Below are positions 36,744 through 45,859 of a stretch of DNA of 64,000 nucleotides, piece by piece; within the stretch, counting starts at the first letter, position 1, and every line of letters starts with the position of its first letter. Location: assembly GCF_007786455.1 (NCBI RefSeq), contig NZ_VNJK01000001.1:3434673-3498672 (forward strand), written 5' to 3'. The notes beneath the pieces are model-generated. The model ran no database searches, was not told the origin of the DNA, and saw only the letters and a list, made by a program, of their open reading frames with translations. Position numbers and translations under genes: made by a program. Origin of the DNA: Paenibacillus agilis (GTDB lineage: Bacteria; Bacillota; Bacilli; Paenibacillales; Paenibacillaceae).

Positions 36744-39700
36744 GAGATGACTCGCCTCCTCCCTGCAGTTGCATCCATACGTCGTCTTTACTCATCCGAG
36801 GCAGCATTCGATATTGATTGCCTTCCAACAGCTCATCGAATTGACATACAGGCTTGTAGTCACAATAGTCACAAGCTTTGCTAGGTCCCATTCGATAAGG
36901 CTCAATTTGAACTTCACCATCTGTAATGTGCGTGCCTATACGTTGAATAACATTTCGCACATTATCACGTAAAACATCCCACTGTTCAGTTGTAGCCACA
37001 CTCGCATTGCTGTAGAACGATCCATCTTGCTTCACCGCTACAGGCAATATGTCTGAGTAGCCTTTCTCCAATGGTGCATCCATCTTGGCCACTACTTCGC
37101 GATCCGCCAATACAAGACCCTTCATTTTAAACTTCTTCATTAGCTGTTCATTTGCCAAATCTGGCGCCATTCCGTTCGTAGCAGCAAGCAATGGATTATG
37201 CACATGGAAATAAAGCGCCCCTGCTGGCAATGCGGTTTGTCCGATCCATTCTTCCGCATGAGTCAGCAGCACATCTAAATACGTCAGCATTTGCAGAGAT
37301 AAGCCGTAATAAACTTCATGAAGCTTTAAATCCGTAGAGCTAGACTTATAATCAATGACTCGCAGCAAAATACCTTGCTCACTATCTGCGCAATCAACCC
37401 GATCAATCCTACCGATAATCTCCATCGTGCAGCCGTTGTCCAATGTAAATTGAAGCGGCGGCAGCGGCTTGTCCGGTCCAAAATCGATTTCAAGCGCCAG
37501 CGGTTCAAATTCTCCCCGCTTCGCATGTTGACCGATGATGTCCGCAGCCTTTGCTACAATCTGCTTCAACTTGCGTGAGATATGCTTATAACGATTAGTA
37601 CTCATCAGTATTTCGCCTTGTAGCCGAGGCGACAGCAAATCAACGATGCGATCTGCTTCTGCCCGGCTTTCATCAGCTGTCAATGCTGCCCAAGAACGTT
37701 GATTAGACTTTAAATCATTCGCGAATTGACTTAAAGCCGCATGGAATAGCTGACCTATGTCTGGCGCTTCTAAGCGATACAATTGACGCTGTCTTAGTTT
37801 AAGCCCGTGTGAAGCAAAATGAGAAAACGGACAAGCGACAAATCGCTCCATACGCGATACACTCGTTCGAAGCTTGCTGCCATAAAGCTTGCGGCTCGTA
37901 TTTTTATCTAAAGGCTGCACTTGGTTGCGATACAACAGCGAGCCTGTTAAGGTACGTAGTCGGTGCTGCCAGCTTGGCTGAGCGCGCAGCCAATGATACA
38001 CATCCCACCATACAGGCGAGATCGCCACTCCACGGCGCCACTCTCGCAGCTGCGAAATAAGATGACGCAAAGCCATTTCTGGATGTGCCACATAACGCAG
38101 CTGCTCTAGATCATCCATGAATTCATTTGGCTCAGCTAACTCCAATTGCTCTTCTACATGCGGGAAGAGCTGGCGGATTTGACGAATGACTTCGGAAGGA
38201 AGCAAAGACTTTCCTTCCTCATCAGCAAGCGCATAACTCACCCATAGTGTATGACTAGCTGCCGTCAATGCATTGTAAATGAGAAAGCGCTCATCCAATA
38301 GCTGACGACGAACACCAGGCGCCAATTGCATACCTGTGTCGAGCAAGACGTCACGCTCGTTCTCCGTGAGTACACCATCCTCGATAGGTCGAGCCGGAAT
38401 AATGCCATCGTTCGCACCTAGCAAATAGGCATGTTTAATCTGACCCGTTCTCGTCCGATCCATCGATGCGATTAGCACTTGATCAAGCGCAGGAGGAACT
38501 AGCGCCAGCTTGACGCTCTCAAAGCCTGTCTCCAGCATACCTGCGAATAATTCCAGCGTAATCGTCTCATTTCCAGCCATCTCAACTAGCTGATCGAGGA
38601 TACTCAGCACCGCATCCCATATTTGACGATGCTCACGCGAACGCTGTACATCGCCATTCAGCATCGCCTCAGCGCTCATGCGCTCTAAACGATGCGGTAC
38701 GCCCAAATCCATCCAGAAGCGATACAACGCTTCGCACATATCGCGAACATCGCTTGCACGAGACAATCCTCGCTCCAACGCCATAAGCGGTACAGCAATG
38801 AGCTGTCGACACTGCTCGATTAAGGCTGGAGCCCCTGTTTCTTCTTCTGAGGAATTGTCTGCGTCAAGTGACAAGGAAGGAACTTTCGGCCAAGGGCGTT
38901 TGCTCACCCAACGCCTGCCCTCAATTCCAGCCGCCAATACATAATTCTCAAACCTGTCCATATCCAATCGTGTAATCGATCCATCTTCCGGCAGTACGAA
39001 GTCTGTTTTAATAAAGCGAAACACTGCATCCGGCTTCCAGAATCCAATCCAAATATCAAGCGCTGCTCTTGTCATCTCGACAAACGGATGATGAAGCACA
39101 CCTGACTTCTGATCTTTAAAATAAGGAATATCGAAATCTGTAAACACCGTATCAATAAGGGCGCTGTAATCTCCAATATTGCGGACTACGACTGCCATGT
39201 CACGCCAACGTGCCTCACCATTGCGCACACGAGACAGCATATCTCTTACGGCCGCCTCAACCTCTACTCGACGATTGACAGCTGCGTGCACAGTAACGGC
39301 TTGCTGCTCTTTCTGTGTAACCGTCGAATCCTGCCAAGCTGTACGCCGCTCATAATGCTTCTCAAGGTGGGACAGCAAAGGTGACTCCTTAAACCGAAGC
39401 AAGCTGCCTATTGCTCGCCCATCCAATTGAACCAAGTCTCCAATTGGCACTTGCAGCGTGTCAGCAATTTCTCTCAGCTGAATATACGTAGTTGCAGTAG
39501 GATGAAATAGGTTCAGCTCATGCGGCGTTTGACCTTGCTCATATGGTCGATCCAAGGTAAGCGCAATTCGCACATCTTTCGATTGCAGCATTAGTGCAGC
39601 TAATACGGATAGTTCTTGTGGCGTAAAGCCATGGAAGCCGTCGATCCATATTTGAGCATCACGCACATAGGAAGATTGCGGTACGCTTTCCGCCAAACGC

Positions 39701-40257
39701 ATCAACACATCTTCGCCATCTAAATAATGCTGGGACAATTCGATTTCGAATTCCCGCATGACTTCTGTAATATCGCGCAGCTTTGCAGCCAGAAGCGGAT
39801 GCCCTGACCCTCCCGTCAGCCAGCTAAGCTGCTCCTCAACGTCAGAGGACTGAATCCGGTAACGTTTCATCTCATCGAACAAGGAATTCAATTTCTCAAT
39901 AAAACCGAATTGCTCTGCTGTGCCAGAGAAAAGAGAAAGATTGCTCTTCTTTTGCTGCATAATGCGATACAGCAGCATCTTCTTCCCTTCTTCATTAATA
40001 GGAGTCAATGCTGTACCGCCAGTCTCCTGCATAACCCGATATGCCAAACGACGGAAGCTTAATACTTGCGCACGCAGCAAACCGTGAAGCCCTTCCGTCT
40101 TAACCAGCTCATGCTCCAATTGGAACGTCCCTTGTTCCGGCACAAGCAATATAATAGGAGGTCCTTCTGGTTGCTGAATGACCTGTTCCCGAATTTGATC
40201 CAATATATGAGTCGTCTTCCCGCTTCCCGAACGACCTATTATAAATGTCAAAGCCAC
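36727..40257 (-). CDS. addB: Helicase-exonuclease AddAB subunit AddB
   Basis: The 1176-residue partner of AddA, with an inactive-type helicase domain and an active RecB-like nuclease. Walker A GRSGSGKT is at residues 8-15. The C-terminal nuclease contains IGRIDRVD and RVIDYKSSS. Cysteines for a 4Fe-4S cluster are visible: one in VACPF at about 817 and Cys1129, Cys1132 and Cys1138 in ACDYCDYKPVC near the end. The start is GTG (40255-40257) with GGTGAG upstream. It is the first gene of addB-addA-(sbcD-sbcC). A TATAAT-like box on the minus strand near 40485 lacks a good -35, so the promoter is uncertain. Confidence 0.96.
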   Translation of the reverse strand: MALTFIIGRSGSGKTTHILDQIREQVIQQPEGPPIILLVPEQGTFQLEHELVKTEGLHGLLRAQVLSFRRLAYRVMQETGGTALTPINEEGKKMLLYRIMQQKKSNLSLFSGTAEQFGFIEKLNSLFDEMKRYRIQSSDVEEQLSWLTGGSGHPLLAAKLRDITEVMREFEIELSQHYLDGEDVLMRLAESVPQSSYVRDAQIWIDGFHGFTPQELSVLAALMLQSKDVRIALTLDRPYEQGQTPHELNLFHPTATTYIQLREIADTLQVPIGDLVQLDGRAIGSLLRFKESPLLSHLEKHYERRTAWQDSTVTQKEQQAVTVHAAVNRRVEVEAAVRDMLSRVRNGEARWRDMAVVVRNIGDYSALIDTVFTDFDIPYFKDQKSGVLHHPFVEMTRAALDIWIGFWKPDAVFRFIKTDFVLPEDGSITRLDMDRFENYVLAAGIEGRRWVSKRPWPKVPSLSLDADNSSEEETGAPALIEQCRQLIAVPLMALERGLSRASDVRDMCEALYRFWMDLGVPHRLERMSAEAMLNGDVQRSREHRQIWDAVLSILDQLVEMAGNETITLELFAGMLETGFESVKLALVPPALDQVLIASMDRTRTGQIKHAYLLGANDGIIPARPIEDGVLTENERDVLLDTGMQLAPGVRRQLLDERFLIYNALTAASHTLWVSYALADEEGKSLLPSEVIRQIRQLFPHVEEQLELAEPNEFMDDLEQLRYVAHPEMALRHLISQLREWRRGVAISPVWWDVYHWLRAQPSWQHRLRTLTGSLLYRNQVQPLDKNTSRKLYGSKLRTSVSRMERFVACPFSHFASHGLKLRQRQLYRLEAPDIGQLFHAALSQFANDLKSNQRSWAALTADESRAEADRIVDLLSPRLQGEILMSTNRYKHISRKLKQIVAKAADIIGQHAKRGEFEPLALEIDFGPDKPLPPLQFTLDNGCTMEIIGRIDRVDCADSEQGILLRVIDYKSSSTDLKLHEVYYGLSLQMLTYLDVLLTHAEEWIGQTALPAGALYFHVHNPLLAATNGMAPDLANEQLMKKFKMKGLVLADREVVAKMDAPLEKGYSDILPVAVKQDGSFYSNASVATTEQWDVLRDNVRNVIQRIGTHITDGEVQIEPYRMGPSKACDYCDYKPVCQFDELLEGNQYRMLPRMSKDDVWMQLQGGGESSHGSNK

Positions 40258-40564
40258 TTTTTCTCACCATCCTTATGTCTTGTGATGTCATGAAAATTCC
40301 GATCATGTGATGACTCATTGCTAACTCATCTATATTTCAAGGCTCCTTTTGTGCAGCTCTATAAATAGCTCTTTGCCACGTTGGAAACCTCATCTATTGA
40401 ATGTCTGGTATCTCGTATTTCTTCATTACTTACTATTCGAACAATTTGATGCCCTTCTTCTTAACAAGCTTTGATTATGATTATAACATGTCTATTTCTA
40501 GAACACTCGTTTGTATATTATGGTGCTGAACCTATAACCACCCTGTCATTTCCGTCAAATGACA
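40258..40564. other. Intergenic region upstream of addB
   Basis: About 300 bases without a gene. It is AT-rich and contains a TATAAT sequence on the minus strand near 40485 that could belong to an addB promoter. No repeat, RNA gene or open frame with a ribosome site was seen. The rlmI terminator begins at 40565. Confidence 0.5.
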
Positions 40565-40606
40565 AAAAGCCGGACATCTCTTATTAAAAAAGAGTTTCCG
40601 ACTTTG
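40565..40606 (-). terminator. Terminator of the rlmI-like gene
   Basis: On the minus strand AAGTCGGA..CTCTT pairs with AAGAG..TCCGGCTT and is followed by TTTTTG. It starts 29 bases after the stop codon. Confidence 0.82.
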
Positions 40607-40634
40607 TTATCTGATGAAACCGTATGAAATAGCT

Positions 40635-42020
40635 TTATTTGGAGCGCACTTCAAAGATCGCGAATTTCAAATAATGTCCTTCATCGACACCTGCGATTTG
40701 CGGATGATCTTTGCCAGCAGCACGCCATTCAATAAGGCGAAGCACTTTACCAGCATCCTGCGCCGCATCAAGAATCGATTGCATAAACTGGTCTGGTCTC
40801 ATATGGAAGGAACAGCTCGCCGTTACGAGGTATCCGCCTTCGTTCACCAGCTTCATGCCTTGCAAATTGATATCCTTATAGCCGCGATATGCGCCTTCAA
40901 CCGCATGGCGTGTTTTTGCAAATGCAGGCGGATCAAGAATAACAACATCCCATGTACGCCCGCCGCCAGCAGTCATCTTCTTCGATGTATCTACCTTTTT
41001 AGCAGTGCTGCCCGCTTCATTACGCTCGCTGCGCTCATCGCGACCGCGAACTTGATCACGCAAATAATCGAATGCATCGGCAACCACAAATTCCACACGA
41101 TCTGTGAAATCATTTAGTTCCACATTGCGCTTCGCGCTCTGAATGGCGTGATCGGAGATATCGAGGCAAGTCACCTTTTTTGCGCCATACTTACAAGCGT
41201 GCAGCGTAAAGCTGCCCGTATGAGCGAAGCACTCTAGTACTGTTGCGCCATCCCACCAAGGGAAACTAACTACGTTTCCATTCGCATTGACTGGAAGCTT
41301 CTGAGTTCCCTCTTCTGTTTCAACCGTTTGCAAAGCGATTCCACTGCGCTTGCCCCAGCCTTTCATCAATGGTGCGATAGAAGCGCGGTTTTCACGTTGA
41401 TCGAAGAAATATCCTGTTTTTTGACCTTCTACGATGTCTACTTCGATGATGAGGTCGTTTTCCTTTACTTGTACGTGGCGCGGGCATTCTCCGTACAACA
41501 AGCCAGTGCGCTGTTCCAAGCCTTCTTTTTCACGGATCGGCACATCACTGCGCTCATAGATGCCTTGCGGCTTCATGACTTGAACCAAAGCTTCGATAAT
41601 AGCATCGCGACACACATCCATACCCAATGTTACGATTTGAATAACGAGCACATCGTCAAAACGGTCCACAACTAGACCAGGTAGAAAATCTGCTTCACCG
41701 TATACAAGACGATAAGCCGTCCCCCCTTGTAGGAAGCGATCTCGATGCTCCAAGCAAGCTTCGAATCTAGCAACGAAGAAAGCCGTGTCCATCACGTCAA
41801 TCGGTTCATAGCTCACTATACGAACGATAATTTGTGACTCTGGATTGTAATAGCCCGTCGCGATGTATTTCCCCTTTTCATTCCATACATCGACTAATGA
41901 TCCCGGCTTAGGATCCCCTGATACAAGTTCGACCTCGGATTGGAATACCCAAGGATGCGAACGTTCGATACGCTTCTTTCGTGCACGCTTTAATTGAACA
42001 TATGGACGCTGTTGCTGCAT
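40635..42020 (-). CDS. Class I SAM-dependent rRNA methyltransferase, RlmI-like (PUA domain)
   Basis: A 461-residue member of the RlmI/YccW family that methylates a cytosine in 23S rRNA in E. coli. The N-terminal PUA domain occupies ~1-80 (IERSHPWVFQSEV, PGSLVDVW). The EEHD-like middle runs to ~215 and ends in GQKTGYFFDQRENR. The Rossmann domain has VLECFAHTGSFTLHA (SAM loop), LDISDHAI and LDPPAF (363-367), followed by CSFHM. Two inserts, ~221-257 and ~325-355, make it longer than the usual ~395 residues. RBS: AGAGGAGAA. It stands alone between a terminator and a divergent Na/Pi transporter-like gene; the cytosine specificity is not proven here. Confidence 0.88.
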   Translation of the reverse strand: MQQQRPYVQLKRARKKRIERSHPWVFQSEVELVSGDPKPGSLVDVWNEKGKYIATGYYNPESQIIVRIVSYEPIDVMDTAFFVARFEACLEHRDRFLQGGTAYRLVYGEADFLPGLVVDRFDDVLVIQIVTLGMDVCRDAIIEALVQVMKPQGIYERSDVPIREKEGLEQRTGLLYGECPRHVQVKENDLIIEVDIVEGQKTGYFFDQRENRASIAPLMKGWGKRSGIALQTVETEEGTQKLPVNANGNVVSFPWWDGATVLECFAHTGSFTLHACKYGAKKVTCLDISDHAIQSAKRNVELNDFTDRVEFVVADAFDYLRDQVRGRDERSERNEAGSTAKKVDTSKKMTAGGGRTWDVVILDPPAFAKTRHAVEGAYRGYKDINLQGMKLVNEGGYLVTASCSFHMRPDQFMQSILDAAQDAGKVLRLIEWRAAGKDHPQIAGVDEGHYLKFAIFEVRSK

Positions 42021-42334
42021 GTTAATTATAATTCTCCTCTACTGATAGCTTATCTTCTCAAGTTCATGTCCAAATACATGCTAGAGATTTTCATTGAATG
42101 TAATATATGAAAAATGCGTTATACCGTATCTACAAAATAGATGCTATAAAACCCTAATACGAAGGCTATAATGCAGCATTTTGCGCTTGTCTTTACACCG
42201 ATCCCTGAACAGATTTCGCCTATCCATCATAGTCATGGTTGTCCCTTTTCATGCATACATATGTCCTAATGGTAGTACAAGCAGACAGACTTATGAGCAC
42301 CTTTATTTATAAAGGTTCGAAAAGGAGCCGACCT
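42021..42334. other. Divergent intergenic region between the rlmI-like and the Na/Pi-like genes
   Basis: About 314 bases. An AGGAG ribosome site precedes the plus-strand start at 42335. A TATAAT box at about 42167 on the plus strand lacks a good -35 partner. Nothing else is identifiable; in particular no PhoP-type repeat could be confirmed. Confidence 0.5.
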
Positions 42335-43300
42335 ATGATGCAATCGATTATTTTTCCGCTCATTGGGGGATTCGCACTATTTATGTTCGGCATGAAAACG
42401 ATGGAGTTTGCTCTCCACTTATGGGCCGGCCCTCACTTAAAACGACTGCTGCACCGTTCAACAAGCACACCGATCCACGGCATGCTGCTTAGTTCGGTTA
42501 TGACAGCAATTATGCAAAGCAGTACCGCGATTACCGTTATTTCTATCGGCTTAGTCAACGCCGGTCTGATGACCTTTCAACGATCTCTCGGCATCATTTT
42601 AGGCACAAATATAGGAACGACATTGACGACAGAGTTAATAGGTCTAAATATTAATCATTACGCATTGCCCCTATTGCTAATTGCCGTAACCGCATGGATC
42701 TGGGGTGTGATTGCCAACGATATACTCCCGGATATGCTGCCACGCCTGCATTCATGGTGGAAGCCGCTGCAATATGCTGCCATTGCAACGGCTGGTTTTT
42801 CGTTCATTCTATTCGGTATCGAATGGATGAAGGCTATTAGTGAGCCCTTGCAGCAGCGCGGCTTGTTTACGTGGTTCCTTGAACGTTCCCAAGATAGTCT
42901 TCTATGGGCACTGCTAGCCGGCATGATCATCACAGCGCTCGTACACAGCAGCGCAGCAATTATCGCCATGGCAATGGGCTTGTCTGCAACTGGAGCACTG
43001 CCCGTTGAAGTCGGCATCGCAATTGTCATCGGCTCCAATGTAGGGACCTGCTTTACAGCCTTAATCGCTTCACTTGGCGGCAGCCGCAGCGGACAATTCG
43101 TCGCTTGGAGCCATGTTGCTTTAAACGTAGGTGGAGCACTGCTATTTTATCCGCTCATACACCTGCTGCATGATATCTCCGCGATGATTTCAGGCACCGA
43201 ATCTGCTCAAATTGCTCACGCCCAAACGATATTTAATATTGCGAGTTCGCTTCTGGCGCTCCCGCTGTGCTATTTGCCGCTGTGGAATCGCCTCCGCTAA
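42335..43300 (+). CDS. Na/Pi-cotransporter family membrane protein
   Basis: A 321-residue membrane protein with about eight helices, belonging to the Na/Pi cotransporter II-related (PF02690) group that moves phosphate with sodium. The two inverted repeats carry the signature MQSSTAITVISIGLVNAG (first half) and VHSSAAIIAMAMGLSATG (second half), each followed by a GTNIGTT or GSNVGTC loop. The first is QSS, but the second is HSS instead of QSS. The chosen start is the ATG at 42335, 7 bases after AAAGGAG; the open frame extends 32 codons upstream without a ribosome site. No PhoU domain is fused. Its 3' end overlaps the convergent deoC by 68 bases. Confidence 0.85.
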   Translation: MMQSIIFPLIGGFALFMFGMKTMEFALHLWAGPHLKRLLHRSTSTPIHGMLLSSVMTAIMQSSTAITVISIGLVNAGLMTFQRSLGIILGTNIGTTLTTELIGLNINHYALPLLLIAVTAWIWGVIANDILPDMLPRLHSWWKPLQYAAIATAGFSFILFGIEWMKAISEPLQQRGLFTWFLERSQDSLLWALLAGMIITALVHSSAAIIAMAMGLSATGALPVEVGIAIVIGSNVGTCFTALIASLGGSRSGQFVAWSHVALNVGGALLFYPLIHLLHDISAMISGTESAQIAHAQTIFNIASSLLALPLCYLPLWNRLR

Positions 43301-43943
43301 CGATTGCGATACCTGAACTCGTACCAATTCGATTCGCTCCCGCTTCAATCATTGCGAGCGCAGTCGCACGATCACGAACGGCACCTGATGCTTTGACGCC
43401 AATAGCAGGAGACACATTAGCGCGCATCAAGCGAATATCTTCCACTTTCGCACCACCAACACCAAAGCCTGTTGATGTTTTGACGAAATGCGCTCCTGCC
43501 TGCTCGGACAATTTGCATGCCGTTATTTTCTGTTCGTCGTTCAACAACCCAGTCTCAAAAATAACTTTGACGATCGCCTTACCTTCAACCATGCGCACAA
43601 CAGCAGCAATATCGGCCTCCACCGCACGATGATTGCCTTCGATCAATTGGCCAATTTGCAGCACCATATCAATTTCTTTCGCGCCATCTTCGACAGCACG
43701 AGCAGCTTCAAACGCCTTTGCAGATGGCGCGCTAGCACCTAATGGAAACCCCACTACAGCCGCTATATTCACAGAGGAACCTGACAGTAATTCACGACAA
43801 GCAGGAACCCATACTCCATTTACGCAAACACTATAGAACTGATGCTCAAGCGCTTCTTTGCATAATTGCTCGATTTGTTTCGAATTGGTATCCGCCTTAA
43901 GAAACGTGTGATCGATATATGAAGCAAGATTCACAGTTGTCAT
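43233..43943 (-). CDS. deoC: Deoxyribose-phosphate aldolase
   Basis: A 236-residue class I aldolase that splits 2-deoxyribose-5-phosphate into glyceraldehyde-3-phosphate and acetaldehyde, linking nucleoside salvage to glycolysis. The catalytic residues are Asp92 (KEIDMVL), the Schiff-base Lys155 (HFVKTSTGF) and Lys184 (IGVKASGAVRD). The core ends at about residue 214; the final ~22 residues are a Ser/Ala/Gly tail (SGGDSTAANSTAG and onward) beyond the usual family end. The 68-base convergent overlap with the transporter gene encodes exactly this tail. It lies 5 bases after the Nudix gene on the same transcript. Confidence 0.95.
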   Translation of the reverse strand: MTTVNLASYIDHTFLKADTNSKQIEQLCKEALEHQFYSVCVNGVWVPACRELLSGSSVNIAAVVGFPLGASAPSAKAFEAARAVEDGAKEIDMVLQIGQLIEGNHRAVEADIAAVVRMVEGKAIVKVIFETGLLNDEQKITACKLSEQAGAHFVKTSTGFGVGGAKVEDIRLMRANVSPAIGVKASGAVRDRATALAMIEAGANRIGTSSGIAIVSGGDSTAANSTAGAPEANSQY

Positions 43944-43948
43944 GACGA

Positions 43949-44380
43949 TTATCCTCCTATGCGTAGACCAAGTTTTTGAAATGCCTTACTTACAATGATG
44001 TCATTGTTATCATACCCAGATTGCTTCTGCTGCTGCCACGCAGCCTCAGGCGAGAACCAGCTCACACCGCGAATCTCTTCGACTTGCGCCTGCAAGCTTC
44101 CGCTCTCTTCCTCGATCAAGTAATAATGGACTTCTTTATCCACTAGACCATGTTCAGGATGGTTGTACTGATACTTAATCATATCAATCGGCTCAATGAT
44201 ACGGCCATGAATGCCCGTCTCCTCCACGACCTCACGCAATGCCGTTTCTTCGATCGTTTCGCCCGGCTCCATTTTTCCTTTCGCCAACGAAACTTTGCCA
44301 TAACGGTCTTGAATAAGCTGAATTTCCAATTCTCCTTCACGTTTGCGGAATACGACCCCGCCTGCAGATATTTCCTTCAT
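43949..44380 (-). CDS. Nudix hydrolase
   Basis: A 143-residue Nudix protein of the MutT/Ap4A hydrolase type. The Nudix box is complete from GKMEPGETIEETALREV to VEETGI (GX5EX7REUXEEXGU), at about residues 34-56. The N-terminus SAGGVVFRKREGELEIQLIQD is typical of nucleotide-sanitising or diadenosine-type members; the substrate cannot be read from the sequence. It precedes deoC by 5 bases, which suggests shared expression and perhaps nucleotide salvage. Confidence 0.92.
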   Translation of the reverse strand: MKEISAGGVVFRKREGELEIQLIQDRYGKVSLAKGKMEPGETIEETALREVVEETGIHGRIIEPIDMIKYQYNHPEHGLVDKEVHYYLIEEESGSLQAQVEEIRGVSWFSPEAAWQQQKQSGYDNNDIIVSKAFQKLGLRIGG

Positions 44381-44424
44381 CCCCGCTCCTCCTTCTATGT
44401 TTATCTATATCCTATCCCAAAAGA

Positions 44425-44467
44425 GGGAGGATTTCACCTCTGCCGTGGCAGCAAGCAAAATCCTCCC
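44425..44467 (-). terminator. Terminator between mtaB and the Nudix gene
   Basis: On the minus strand GGGAGGATTT pairs with AAATCCTCCC around an inner TGCTGCCACGGCAG hairpin, and TCTTTT follows. It ends the rsmE-mtaB transcript 40 bases after the mtaB stop. Confidence 0.82.
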
Positions 44468-44506
44468 ATCTATAACTGTGAGTTGAACTTCTATAACGAA
44501 CAATTA

Positions 44507-45856
44507 TTACATGTTCGCTGCTTGATTTAGTACCTTCTCATCAAGTACACGCACAAGCACACCTTTGCACTCATTCACGCCAGCTTCAGTCACTTTAACA
44601 CGGCACAATTGTCCAATCAAAGATTCATCGCCTTCGAAAATAACTTGCAAATAGTTATCGGAGTAACCCATGACGTGACCTGTTCCAGGCGCTCCCTTAT
44701 AGTCGCGTTCTGGAATGATATCCAATACTTCTCCAACGAACTGCTCTGCATATTGCAGCTGCATTTGCTCAGACAAGTCAATCAGCTGATGAACGCGGTC
44801 ATTTTTAACCTCTTCATCCACTTGGTCTTCCATACGAGCAGCAGGTGTTCCCGTACGCTTCGAGTAAGGGAATACGTGCATCTCAGAGAAGCCAACCTGC
44901 TTCATGAACTCATAGCCTTCACGGAACTGCTCATCCGTTTCACCAGGGAAACCAACGATAACGTCCGTCGTAATCGCTACATCTGGCATCGCTTCACGAA
45001 TGCGAGCAATCTTCGTACCGAATTCTTCTGTCGTATATTTACGACGCATGCGCTTCAATACATCTGTGTTACCAGCTTGCAGCGGAATATGAAGGTGACG
45101 GCACATTTTCTTCGAGTGCTTCAACACCTCAATCATCCGATCGTCAATCTGGCTCGCCTCGATAGAACTGATGCGAATGCGTTCTAAACCGTCAACTTTG
45201 TCCAAATCCCACAGTAAATCTGTCAAATCGTAATTTTCCAGATCATCTCCATACCCCCCAGTATGGATACCTGTCAGGACTATTTCCTTGTAGCCCGCAG
45301 CAACAAGCTGACGCGCTTGGTTTAGTACACTCTCGGATTCACGGCTGCGGGACAAACCGCGGGACCATGGAATAATACAGAATGTGCAGAAGTTGTTGCA
45401 GCCTTCTTGGATTTTGAGGAACGCACGTGTGCGCTCTGCAAAGTCAGGAACGTCCAATTCTTCAAACGCTCTTGTCTTCATAATGTTGCGAACCGCATTG
45501 ATAGGCTTGCGTTCCGCATGAATTTGACCAACAAAATCCATGAGTTTCTCGCGGTCTTGTGTACCAATAACCAAGTCCACGCCTGGAATATCCATAATTT
45601 CTGCTGGCGATGTTTGTGCGTAGCAACCCGTTACTGCAATAATTGCGTCTGGATTGCGGCGCACGGCACGGCGAATAATTTGACGGCTCTTTTTATCTCC
45701 CGTATTAGTCACCGTACATGTATTAATTAGGTAGACGTCTGCTGTTTCCTCGAATTCGACTTGGTCGTAACCTTCCTGTTTGAACAGCTGCCAAATGGCT
45801 TCGGTATCGTAAAAGTTAACTTTACAGCCCAAGGTGTAAAAAGCTACCGATGGCAT
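44507..45856 (-). CDS. mtaB: tRNA N6-threonylcarbamoyladenosine(37) methylthiotransferase MtaB
   Basis: A 449-residue radical-SAM methylthiotransferase (YqeV) that converts t6A37 to ms2t6A in tRNAs decoding ANN codons. The N-terminal UPF0004 domain holds three cluster-binding cysteines (Cys11, Cys47, Cys78). The radical-SAM site CNNFCTFC (Cys153, Cys157, Cys160) binds the second 4Fe-4S cluster. The C-terminal ~65 residues form a TRAM domain for RNA binding. It starts 3 bases after the rsmE stop, as in B. subtilis yqeU-yqeV. Confidence 0.96.
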   Translation of the reverse strand: MPSVAFYTLGCKVNFYDTEAIWQLFKQEGYDQVEFEETADVYLINTCTVTNTGDKKSRQIIRRAVRRNPDAIIAVTGCYAQTSPAEIMDIPGVDLVIGTQDREKLMDFVGQIHAERKPINAVRNIMKTRAFEELDVPDFAERTRAFLKIQEGCNNFCTFCIIPWSRGLSRSRESESVLNQARQLVAAGYKEIVLTGIHTGGYGDDLENYDLTDLLWDLDKVDGLERIRISSIEASQIDDRMIEVLKHSKKMCRHLHIPLQAGNTDVLKRMRRKYTTEEFGTKIARIREAMPDVAITTDVIVGFPGETDEQFREGYEFMKQVGFSEMHVFPYSKRTGTPAARMEDQVDEEVKNDRVHQLIDLSEQMQLQYAEQFVGEVLDIIPERDYKGAPGTGHVMGYSDNYLQVIFEGDESLIGQLCRVKVTEAGVNECKGVLVRVLDEKVLNQAANM

Positions 45857-45859
45857 TGT

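Noticed and set aside
40258-40564. TATAAT box as addB promoter
   Set aside because: No acceptable -35 box is found 16-18 bases upstream, so it is mentioned only as a possibility.
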